A stretch of DNA of 64,000 nt from Methylophaga sp. (GTDB taxonomy: Bacteria; Pseudomonadota; Gammaproteobacteria; Nitrosococcales; Methylophagaceae): the NCBI GenBank assembly GCA_002733715.2, contig NVWQ02000016.1, positions 1-64,000 on the forward strand, read 5' to 3'. The notes beneath the pieces were generated by a model that worked only from the letters and a program-made list of their open reading frames with translations, was not told the DNA's origin and did not search any database. Of the stretch, positions 52,333-60,434 are shown in pieces. The translations under genes were made by a program, and so were the position numbers. Position 1 is the first letter of the stretch; each line of letters starts with the position of its first letter.

Positions 52333-53043
52333 TTGAAATACATAAGGAATACACGACATATGAATATATGGGATAAAGCGGTAGGAATAATAAACAAAAG
52401 AAAACACACTACAGTTAATGAAATTACTTGCTTAAAGAAGGAAAAGACAATGACGGCACGTGTATTGACTGAGAAAGAGCTAAAGCAACTGCTACTGTTT
52501 ATTACAACGAGAAAATACGCAGTACGTGATAGAGCGATTGTATTAATGACGCATTTGGCGGGTATGCGAGTTAAAGAGATAGCAGCAACAAAAATTAAAG
52601 ACGTGCTGGCAAGTGATGGCAGTATTAAGAATGAAATACGTTTAACGGCTGAGCAAACAAAGGGCAAATATGCACGCACTATTGTAGTAAGCGAAAAGCT
52701 ACAAAAGGAATTACGCGTTTACTTGCAAGCACGCTTTGAGACAGAGCAACTTGAAATTATTACTAATACAAGTGAAATGAACAAGGCATTATTTAACACG
52801 CAAAAGCGCAATTACTTTAATGCAAATACACTGTGTTATCACCTGCATATGCTATACAAAACAGCAAATTTACAAGGTGCAAGCTCGCATAGCGGCAGAA
52901 GAAGCTTTTTGACAACATTAAGCAGTAAGGGTGTTGCACTTAGAACAATGATGGAGCTTGCAGGACACAGACAGGCGCAAACAACAATGCAATATATAGA
53001 CGTAAGTGAAGATATAAAAAGAGCAGCTGTGGAGTTAATTTAA
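52333..53043 (+). CDS. Second tyrosine recombinase, catalytic-domain only (start likely 52450)
   Basis: LAGMRVKEIAA, TKGKYAR, SSHSGRRSFLTTLSSKG, ELAGHRQAQTTMQYIDV: all catalytic positions (R-K-HxxR-H-Y) present. Confidence 0.85.
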   Translation: MKYIRNTRHMNIWDKAVGIINKRKHTTVNEITCLKKEKTMTARVLTEKELKQLLLFITTRKYAVRDRAIVLMTHLAGMRVKEIAATKIKDVLASDGSIKNEIRLTAEQTKGKYARTIVVSEKLQKELRVYLQARFETEQLEIITNTSEMNKALFNTQKRNYFNANTLCYHLHMLYKTANLQGASSHSGRRSFLTTLSSKGVALRTMMELAGHRQAQTTMQYIDVSEDIKRAAVELI

Positions 53044-53044
53044 A

Positions 53045-53239
53045 ATGAAGATAAACGAAATAGAAAGCATTAAGCCGATTAAAGCAAAGACAGCTGAGCA
53101 GTTACGTGTTGACACACTTAAAAATAAAAAAGACAAAGCAACAGATGCATTAAAGGCTGAACGCGAACAACAAAAGACAGCAAAAGCGAGAAAAAAGATA
53201 GAGACGGCAAATAAGGTTATTTACGCTATAAAAACGTAG
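53045..53239 (+). CDS. Small Lys-rich coiled-coil protein
   Basis: 64-aa ORF directly after the recombinase gene, KKDKATDALKAEREQQKTAKARKK. Confidence 0.45.
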   Translation: MKINEIESIKPIKAKTAEQLRVDTLKNKKDKATDALKAEREQQKTAKARKKIETANKVIYAIKT

Positions 53240-53264
53240 CGCTTGTAGGCGGGCAAGCAAGCAG

Positions 53265-53702
53265 CTACAACAAAGCTAAGTGTTTACCAAGCTGCTTATC
53301 CAAGCTTGAAACGTGCATAAAAAACCACTCAACAGCAAAATCCACAATCTCCTCTACTGCTATCTCGTCATTTTTAAAAGCAAATACTTTCGTTTTAACG
53401 CTTTCCAAGCAATAGTTGTGCGCCCTAGTATGCTCAGCATAGCCGCTATAGCCAGTATCTATCATTACGTTTTCTTCGCTCATAAAGTGGAAGCGTACAA
53501 ACTGCACAAACTCGTTAATTAACCTAACAACTCGCTCCTTGCTTGCTCCTTTCTCACTTTCATTACAAATATGATTTAACAAGTCAAAATACATTTGATG
53601 CTCTATATCGATTCGCTCGTTATTTACGCTTAACTCTTTAGTCCACTTAATTTTCATAAGCACCCTTTTCACTCTGCTGTTAATTTCGCTATAATCTATC
53701 AC
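53265..53702 (-). CDS. Bacteriohemerythrin
   Basis: IKWTKELSVNNERIDIEHQMYFDLLN; FVRFHFMSEENVM; YAEHTRAHNYCLE; WFFMHVSSLDKQLGKHL: hemerythrin metal ligands. Confidence 0.9.
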   Translation of the reverse strand: MIDYSEINSRVKRVLMKIKWTKELSVNNERIDIEHQMYFDLLNHICNESEKGASKERVVRLINEFVQFVRFHFMSEENVMIDTGYSGYAEHTRAHNYCLESVKTKVFAFKNDEIAVEEIVDFAVEWFFMHVSSLDKQLGKHLALL

Positions 53703-53870
53703 ACACTTAAGCTGCGCACTGTGTAAGTAACTAACTTACAAGTTATTGAAAACATTAGAGGCACACTTAAAACACTGCAAAACAAAACACTGAAAACTAA
53801 CGCAGCAGCTACACAAAGCGACTTTGAAGATGCAGCTAATTGAAAAGGCTGGGTTAAATGGAGGGAGTAG

Positions 53871-53886
53871 CTATTGAGTGGGAATA
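53871..53886 (+). repeat. Right att-like direct repeat, overlapping the acylphosphatase start
   Basis: CTATTGAGTGGGAATA identical to 49934-49949. Confidence 0.9.
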
Positions 53887-54162
53887 ATTGAATCCTTTCA
53901 ATATCACTTTATAATTAGTGGCCGTGTTCAAAGCGTTGGCTATCGTTACTCATCTCGTAATTATGCCCAAAATATAGATTTAGTCGGTTGGGTAAAAAAC
54001 CGTGCAGATGGTAAAGTGGAAGTGGTTGCCGAAGGTAATAAAATCACCCTAGAAAAATTATTAACCTGGTTAAAACAAGGGCCGCGTTTTGCAGATGTAA
54101 GTAACGTCGAAGTTACACACTACCCTGCCACCGGTGAGTTTAAAAAATTTAGTATTCGTTAA
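53878..54162 (+). CDS. acyP: Acylphosphatase (GTG start lies within the att repeat)
   Basis: HFIISGRVQSVGYRYSSRNYAQNIDLVGWVKNRADGKVEVVAEG. Confidence 0.93.
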   Translation: MGIIESFQYHFIISGRVQSVGYRYSSRNYAQNIDLVGWVKNRADGKVEVVAEGNKITLEKLLTWLKQGPRFADVSNVEVTHYPATGEFKKFSIR

Positions 54163-54175
54163 AAAAGAGGATTTC

Positions 54176-54607
54176 ATGGCTACCAATTGTTTTACACTAT
54201 CAAGTTTTGTTGTCCGCTTAGTTTTTGCCCTAGTCCTCGTTTACGCTAGCTATAACCCGAGTGGTTACAGCCTCTTCCACTGGGCTGAAAAAGCATTATT
54301 TGGTGAAGCACTCTTAGTCACACCACCTTTTGCCATGGCCATAGTCATACTATTAATTGGTTGGACAGTTTATATCCGTGCCACAGTACGTTCTTTAGGT
54401 ACACTGGGCTTATTTCTAGTTGCAGCTTTCTTTGGCGTTATTATCTGGTGGTTAATTGATCTTGGCTGGATTGGCGTTGATAGCTTATCCGTTATTACTT
54501 ATATTCTATTATTCCTATTAGCCACAATACTCGCCACAGGCATGTCTTGGTCTCATATCCGCCGTAAAATGTCTGGGCAAATTGATGTTGATGAGGTGGA
54601 TGAGTAA
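54176..54607 (+). CDS. Four-TM membrane protein (DUF6524-like)
   Basis: FVVRLVFALVLVYASYNPSGYSLFHWAEKAL, TM helices; start re-assigned to MATNCFTL. Confidence 0.7.
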   Translation: MATNCFTLSSFVVRLVFALVLVYASYNPSGYSLFHWAEKALFGEALLVTPPFAMAIVILLIGWTVYIRATVRSLGTLGLFLVAAFFGVIIWWLIDLGWIGVDSLSVITYILLFLLATILATGMSWSHIRRKMSGQIDVDEVDE

Positions 54608-54651
54608 ACTCATAAAAAACAGCTTATATAGAAAATTATAATTTTCTATAT

Positions 54652-54686
54652 CCAATAAAAAGGGCAGTTAAAAACTGCCCTTTTTT
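54652..54686. terminator. Intrinsic terminator between convergent genes
   Basis: AATAAAAAGGGCAGTTAAAAACTGCCCTTTTTTT. Confidence 0.8.
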
Positions 54687-54707
54687 TGTTCAAATTATGA
54701 TATCTAA

Positions 54708-56174
54708 TTAAACATCATAATTGGTAGCAGATATATCGCCACCACGACCTGTCCAGTTAGTGTGAAAGAATTCACCGCGTGGTTTGTCTAAGCGCTCATA
54801 AGTATGGGCACCGAAATAATCACGCTGAGCTTGTAATAAGTTTGCCGGTAAACGTTCGCTGCGATAGCCATCATAGAATGCTAATGCACTGCTAAATGTT
54901 GGCGCTGGAATACCGATTGCAATCGATGTTCCTACTGCTTTACGCCAACCCGGTAAAGCTTCTGTAATTGCATCAATAAAGAATTGGTCCAACAATAGAT
55001 TTTCTAAATCTGCATCTTTATCAAACGCATCACGAATATTAGCTAAGAATTGGCTACGAATAATACAACCACCACGCCACATTAATGCGATGCCGCCATA
55101 GTTCAGCTCCCAACCGTATGTTGCAGCTGCTTCACGCATCAGCATATAGCCCTGTGCGTAAGAAATAATTTTTGATGCATAAAGTGCATCGCGAATCGCA
55201 TCAACCATTTCTGCTTTATTACCACTAAAATCACTTGCAATTCTTGGTAATACTTTAGAGGCTGCTACACGTTCATCTTTGCGAGCTGACAGACAACGGG
55301 CAAATACTGCTTCACCAATTAATGTCAGTGGAATACCTAAATCTAAGGCATTCATACCTGTCCATTTGCCTGTACCTTTTTGGCCTGCAGTATCAAGGAT
55401 ATGGTCAATTAATAAACTGCCATCATCTTCTTTAACAGCCAAAATATCACGTGTTATTTCAATTAAATATGAATCTAAAACACCTTCATTCCATGTGCCA
55501 AAGACTTTATGGATCTCGTCACCCGACATGCCTAAACCTTCACGCATCATTTGGTAAGCTTCACAAATAAGTTGCATATCACCGTATTCAATGCCGTTAT
55601 GGACCATTTTCACATAATGGCCGGCACCATCATTACCCACCCAATCACAACACGCTTCACCATCCACTTGAGCTGCAATAGATTGAAAAATAGGCTTGAC
55701 TGCTTCCCATGCGCCTTTATGTCCGCCCGGCATAATTGATGGCCCAAAACGTGCGCCTTCTTCACCGCCTGATACACCTGTACCTATAAAGAAAATGCCT
55801 TTTTCTTTTAGTGATTGCGTGCGGCGATTACTGTCCGTGTAAAGTGAATTACCACCATCAATGATAATGTCACCATGATCTAAATAAGTAACAAGCTGAT
55901 CAATAAATTTATCAACAACTGGACCTGCTTTCACCATCAACATAACACGGCGTGGCGCTTTTAGGCTTTCAACAAATTCTTTTAAATTATGAAAACCAAT
56001 AACATTGGTACCCTTTGCTGGCCCTTCAAGAAAATCATCTACCTTGCTGGTCGTACGATTGTGTACTGCTACAGTAAAACCATGATCATTCATATTTAGA
56101 ACTAGGTTTTGCCCCATTACGGCTAGACCGATCAAACCAATATCTGCTATTGCTGCTATATCCACTTCACTCAT
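54708..56174 (-). CDS. gnd: 6-phosphogluconate dehydrogenase (decarboxylating)
   Basis: IGLAVMGQNLVLNMNDHGFTVAVHNRT; IIDGGNSLYTDSNRRT; GTGVSGGEEGARFGPSIMPGG. Confidence 0.95.
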   Translation of the reverse strand: MSEVDIAAIADIGLIGLAVMGQNLVLNMNDHGFTVAVHNRTTSKVDDFLEGPAKGTNVIGFHNLKEFVESLKAPRRVMLMVKAGPVVDKFIDQLVTYLDHGDIIIDGGNSLYTDSNRRTQSLKEKGIFFIGTGVSGGEEGARFGPSIMPGGHKGAWEAVKPIFQSIAAQVDGEACCDWVGNDGAGHYVKMVHNGIEYGDMQLICEAYQMMREGLGMSGDEIHKVFGTWNEGVLDSYLIEITRDILAVKEDDGSLLIDHILDTAGQKGTGKWTGMNALDLGIPLTLIGEAVFARCLSARKDERVAASKVLPRIASDFSGNKAEMVDAIRDALYASKIISYAQGYMLMREAAATYGWELNYGGIALMWRGGCIIRSQFLANIRDAFDKDADLENLLLDQFFIDAITEALPGWRKAVGTSIAIGIPAPTFSSALAFYDGYRSERLPANLLQAQRDYFGAHTYERLDKPRGEFFHTNWTGRGGDISATNYDV

Positions 56175-57128
56175 TTATCTACACACCTTAATATATTCGC
56201 CATCGGCTTCGCGGGTCGATCCAACGATAAGCCTACATTTTCCCGTGGCAAGATTTCGTTCCACGGCACCTGATACTTCTATTGTTTCACCTAGCTTTGC
56301 TTGCCCGACATAAGTATGTGTAAATGAAAGAACATCGGGTGTCATTTCATCATCCACCACATAATGTGCAGGAAAATCAAAAGCACGGTGATCATCAACC
56401 ACCGTAGTTTTTATTGTTCGCATTCCTTGCTTTTTATACTGCTTGTTATCTAGTTCAACTTCGTCAGCCAAACACACCATGCCAATATCAAACTTTGTGC
56501 CCTCTATTGCAGCTTTATTGAGTTTGCGATTTTCATGCCAAGCAAATTCATCAAAACTTAGTTCGCCTGCACGACGGTTATAATTGTCAACCATTAGCAT
56601 TTCATCTAACTTATCCAACGCCCTGTCAGCCAAGGCCGCAGCTATTGCTTCTCGTGTTTTATGAAATGCTTCTCGCCCATAAACCGTTAAATCTATATCT
56701 GATTCTTGGTGCTGCTGATTAATCAACATTGAACCTGTCAGCCCTAAATTGTGGCATTCAGCCCCATAGTGCACCAGAATAGGGATTAATTTGTGAAATT
56801 TAACTTCAATCTCATCTCGCGGTTCTCGCTGCAAAACATCTTGCAAGCGCTGTTCAGGACAATGATGTTCGCTGATATCTGACACCTTAACGGCATGAAA
56901 TTCTGCATCAACTTGCACTGATTTATAACAATACTTTGGATAATTCTGTTGCAATAATTGATTCGCGCCCTCGGTATCTATTTTTTCCCAGACACCGTCA
57001 TTTAAAACATAGCGCAAAAAGCAGGCAACCTTTCCTTCATAAGCTTGGTAACTCACCACAGCAAAGATTAACCCTTCTTTCGTTTGGATAAAATCTTTAG
57101 GTAAATACGGGAAGGAAATATCTCTCAT
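56175..57128 (-). CDS. Predicted nucleotidyltransferase-domain protein
   Basis: LGLTGSMLINQQHQESDIDLTVYG (GS-x-DxD-type NTase signature). Confidence 0.65.
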   Translation of the reverse strand: MRDISFPYLPKDFIQTKEGLIFAVVSYQAYEGKVACFLRYVLNDGVWEKIDTEGANQLLQQNYPKYCYKSVQVDAEFHAVKVSDISEHHCPEQRLQDVLQREPRDEIEVKFHKLIPILVHYGAECHNLGLTGSMLINQQHQESDIDLTVYGREAFHKTREAIAAALADRALDKLDEMLMVDNYNRRAGELSFDEFAWHENRKLNKAAIEGTKFDIGMVCLADEVELDNKQYKKQGMRTIKTTVVDDHRAFDFPAHYVVDDEMTPDVLSFTHTYVGQAKLGETIEVSGAVERNLATGKCRLIVGSTREADGEYIKVCR

Positions 57129-57143
57129 TGCAACAGTATATTA

Positions 57144-57309
57144 TATACCCGTTACCATTCAAAATGCAGATTTATTGTATGCATAATGGCTGTGGTAGCA
57201 AGGCATATTATTGATGTAATAGTTATTCTATTGCTCAATAATATAACGCGGCTAGCGCAGTCAGTATGCGTGCTAGGGATTTTCATTTTGAATGGTCACG
57301 GGTATTATA
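57144..57309. repeat. MITE-like element with TATACCCGT-ACCATTCAAAATG terminal inverted repeats
   Basis: TATACCCGTTACCATTCAAAATGCA at left; CATTTTGAATGGTCACGGGTATTATA at right. Confidence 0.7.
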
Positions 57310-57334
57310 CCTAATTGCTGGTTTCGTGTTAGTT

Positions 57335-58057
57335 CTACCATCGCCGTCTAATCCAAATCCACAAGCCAGTTAATGACAATATAATGAGTAAGATACCAAT
57401 CAGATCTAACAAGTAGGTGCCCGCAACTTTAATAATCCGTCCGTTGTGAAGATCTAAAATAAAACGTTCAACAGTGATGCCTTTACCGTGAAAATATATT
57501 GCTAACTCGGCTTCAACACTTTCAGGCATATTTAAAGGAACACTCCACCCCACACCCTGCAAAGAAATGCGTTCCCACTGATCTAATAAAAAATCACTTC
57601 GCCATAAACCATCTCGAGTTTGCACAATAGGCTCACCATGAAATAAGCCAATATTTTGAATATTAGGCGGTACACCTGCAGTAGCCCCCATACGCTCAAT
57701 AAATTCACCGTCATGATTGAGCAGCACTAGTGCATCATCTGTTGCTAAAACCATTAAATCGTCCAACATTATCCCACCTAAAAGAGCACGTTCTATATGT
57801 GCGACAGGTTTTGCATCCACAAATATCTCTGTGCCAAATTGTGAAATGGTTCTGTGGCCTAATAAATACACCGCATCAGGCTCCACATTGGCTATATTGT
57901 AATGCTTGAGTAGCCAATTCCACGTTAAATAGCGGTTATCTAATTCTAAGTCAGAGCTATGATTTAGCATTATTCCAGTAATGGATAGCAGTAAAACGAA
58001 TAAGACAATGATGGGGCCTATCGTGTGATGAATATTTCGTGACAAACTCATGAACAA
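57335..58057 (-). CDS. PepSY-domain membrane protein
   Basis: MSLSRNIHHTIGPIIVLFVLLLSITGIMLNHS ... C-terminal TM LLIILSLTGLWIWIRRRW. Confidence 0.78.
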   Translation of the reverse strand: MFMSLSRNIHHTIGPIIVLFVLLLSITGIMLNHSSDLELDNRYLTWNWLLKHYNIANVEPDAVYLLGHRTISQFGTEIFVDAKPVAHIERALLGGIMLDDLMVLATDDALVLLNHDGEFIERMGATAGVPPNIQNIGLFHGEPIVQTRDGLWRSDFLLDQWERISLQGVGWSVPLNMPESVEAELAIYFHGKGITVERFILDLHNGRIIKVAGTYLLDLIGILLIILSLTGLWIWIRRRW

Positions 58058-58062
58058 GTGCT

Positions 58063-58569
58063 CTAGTGATTTTTAGCTAGATATAATGCCAGTCTCACCA
58101 CTTTTGTCATAGCCCTAACGGACAAGGTTGCACCTGAAATGCCGTCAATATGACGATCTAGCTGATCATCATCAAGCTCAGCTTGTTTGAATTGTTTGGT
58201 AAATGCGGGGTAACGAATCTCATCACCTCGACTTTCTCGAAAAGCCAACACTTTCACCATTTCCACTTTATTTTCAGCAATGACAATGCCAAAGGTAATG
58301 GGTTCTGTTTTTCCTATCTCTTCTAATACCCATGCAGTACGATTTTCATTTTTCCAATATCGTATTCTCAGTCCAGCATAACGATGCCCTAAAATATTCG
58401 CTACACTGGTACTTATCTCTCCTTTCATCCATATAACTCGGCTCTTAGGCACATTATTATCAAATGCTTCAGCTAAAAAATTTTGATCGGTTTGATAAAT
58501 ACCTCGCGCGCTAACGCAAAAGGTCGTTAGTAACAATAATAAGACAAATAAGATTTTTCTAGTTAACAT
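58063..58569 (-). CDS. FMN-binding domain protein, exported
   Basis: C-terminal DRHIDGISGATLSVRAMTKVVRLAL flavinylation-like S/T-G-A-T motif. Confidence 0.8.
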   Translation of the reverse strand: MLTRKILFVLLLLLTTFCVSARGIYQTDQNFLAEAFDNNVPKSRVIWMKGEISTSVANILGHRYAGLRIRYWKNENRTAWVLEEIGKTEPITFGIVIAENKVEMVKVLAFRESRGDEIRYPAFTKQFKQAELDDDQLDRHIDGISGATLSVRAMTKVVRLALYLAKNH

Positions 58570-59831
58570 TAGAACTGATAGCCAAGACCTATATTAAAAC
58601 CATCAAGCTCTGTTTGACCTTTTGGTGCATCTTGATTTTGATAATCAAATTTAACTACAACATCTTGATGTAGCCACCAATTTGCACCGATATTAAGTTG
58701 TTGGTATTCACTGTCAAGACTCTTTCCTGCTGTATTATCCCACTCGTTGTAACGAGTAAAAACGCCAAAATTATCACTAAGTTGGTACGATGGTTCAATA
58801 TACCAACCTGTTTGTTCGTCAGCACCAATAGATGCAGGTCCCCGACCATCCAAGTCCCATGTTGCATAGAGTGCTCTGAATCCAAAAGGTCCTTGTTCAA
58901 ATACTGCATGCGTTTCAAATAATATTGCACTGCCAGATGCTGGATCTAGACTTTGTGTCATATCTTCTTGATACTGAACTGTCGCAGCCAACTCCAAGCC
59001 AGGAAGGGCTGTCCATTTTAATCTACCTGTATAAGCAAAATCCTTAGCTACAGCTTCAGCGACTCCTTGTCGACCACTTCTAACTTTATAACTATTGCTT
59101 GCAGATGTTTTTAACCCCGAAGAGGCAGCCAGATCATAACTAAAACCGTTGACTAGATTTCCACTCAACATAACTCCTGCTTCACGCCATGTTGTAGGAA
59201 GTATATTCTTTTCTATTGGGTTACGTTCTGTCCCATAAAATGTTGTTGGTTCATGAGTTTCATTAATAATACCAACCGGTGTCAAAAATAAACCGCCAGC
59301 CAAACGGTATTTCTCATTAATATCATACTCAATATAAGCTTGCTCTAATTCTATTGCTCCAGCTTGACCATCACCTGCAATAGTATGCTCAAGTTCTAGT
59401 TCTGAAATAAACCGTAATTTATCATTAAATTGGTGATCAAAAAACAATACAAAACGATGAAAATCTATTTCATCTTTATCCGATGAGCCATTTTGATCAT
59501 CTAAATTGTTGTAATGCAACTCACCGTAACCGCCAATTGTCGTTCTATTTGCAGCAATCGTCGCAGCTTTAGCCGCTTCTTCTGTTGCATCAGCCACAGC
59601 TTCAGCTGTTTCACTGGCTTCTTTAGCCATATTCTCAACAGATATTACTTGAGACTTTAAACCTTCATTCTCAGCTTTTAACGTCTTATTTTGCTGCTGC
59701 ACATCAGATAATTGGTCTTGAATTTGTTGCAACTTCTGCCAAATTTCTTCATTTGTTGGTGTCGCTGCTTGCGCAGCTGAAACTGCAGCTAATAAGCTAG
59801 CTACCAGCATTGTTCTTTTAAAAATCATCAT
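58569..59831 (-). CDS. Outer membrane porin with N-terminal coiled coil
   Basis: IWQKLQQIQDQLSDVQQQNKTLKAENEGLKSQ, TIGGYGELHYNNL, C-terminal LGYQF. Confidence 0.85.
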   Translation of the reverse strand: MMIFKRTMLVASLLAAVSAAQAATPTNEEIWQKLQQIQDQLSDVQQQNKTLKAENEGLKSQVISVENMAKEASETAEAVADATEEAAKAATIAANRTTIGGYGELHYNNLDDQNGSSDKDEIDFHRFVLFFDHQFNDKLRFISELELEHTIAGDGQAGAIELEQAYIEYDINEKYRLAGGLFLTPVGIINETHEPTTFYGTERNPIEKNILPTTWREAGVMLSGNLVNGFSYDLAASSGLKTSASNSYKVRSGRQGVAEAVAKDFAYTGRLKWTALPGLELAATVQYQEDMTQSLDPASGSAILFETHAVFEQGPFGFRALYATWDLDGRGPASIGADEQTGWYIEPSYQLSDNFGVFTRYNEWDNTAGKSLDSEYQQLNIGANWWLHQDVVVKFDYQNQDAPKGQTELDGFNIGLGYQF

Positions 59832-59879
59832 TACTCCTTAATCATCATAAATTGATGTTGAAGAGTATACCTACAATTA

Positions 59880-59915
59880 AATCTAAATGCAAATCATTCT
59901 TGTTTAGATTAAATT
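59880..59915. promoter_or_regulatory. Putative Fur box upstream of porin operon
   Basis: AAATCTAAATGCAAATCATTCTTGTTTAGATTT; symmetric AAATCTAAA/TTTAGATTT arms around AAATCATT. Confidence 0.5.
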
Positions 59916-60166
59916 CTAAGCAATTAGCTGCTTTCTTTTATTTGAGTAATTTTGCCGATACACTTCCAACCATAAATTGGCTTTATTTTCCCACTGCTTT
60001 TGACATTGGGTATTTGGATTATTTTCAAACAACAATCGATAATTTCTTGCTATGGAAAGAGCAATACACGAGCTCTGCTGCTGGAAATATATTTGTTCGA
60101 GTTGGCAGATAGAGCTCAATATAAGTTCACGATCTCGGTGCTTGATCACAGGTTGAATGATCATGA

Positions 60167-60358
60167 TTATCGAAGAGTACTGACTGTCACAGATCGAATC
60201 ATTGCCCAAACACCTTTTTGTGAGGGCTTATCTAAGCAACTAAAATCAGAAACCTGCAACTTACCATCTCTAATTAATAATTCCAGCGTATCTGAGTCAA
60301 AAGCTACATGTATGGGGTATGCTTGGTTTTCTGCAAAATTATTTGTATTCATAACCAT
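60167..60358 (-). CDS. Small hypothetical protein downstream of a second Fur-like box
   Basis: 63-aa ORF MVMNTNNFAENQAYPIHVAFDSDTLELLIRDGKLQVSDFSCLD; partly overlapped by ORF 59916-60209. Confidence 0.45.
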   Translation of the reverse strand: MVMNTNNFAENQAYPIHVAFDSDTLELLIRDGKLQVSDFSCLDKPSQKGVWAMIRSVTVSTLR

Positions 60359-60399
60359 CTCCTTTGCTAAGAGACTTGATTATAAATAGATATTCCTTT

Positions 60400-60431
60400 A
60401 GATGCAAATGATTGTTATTTAGATTTAAATA
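60400..60431. promoter_or_regulatory. Putative Fur box (second copy)
   Basis: TTTAGATGCAAATGATTGTTATTTAGATTTAAAT resembles the box at 59880. Confidence 0.5.
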
Positions 60432-60434
60432 GGT

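Larger units (their letters stand above)
49934..53886. mobile_element. Compact integrative element inserted at the guaA 3' end (about 3.9 kb between direct repeats)
   Basis: 16-bp direct repeat at both ends, tyrosine recombinases, Rep-like gene, distinct codon usage and oligonucleotide content. Confidence 0.88.

Noticed and set aside
49934-53886. Complete prophage or ICE at guaA
   Set aside because: No capsid, terminase, T4SS or relaxase-size genes fit into ~3.9 kb; best described as a minimal integrative element
59916-60389. Plus-strand ORFs 59852-60112 and 60000-60389 as genes
   Set aside because: Antisense to the more plausible Fur-box-linked small ORFs and without recognisable protein character
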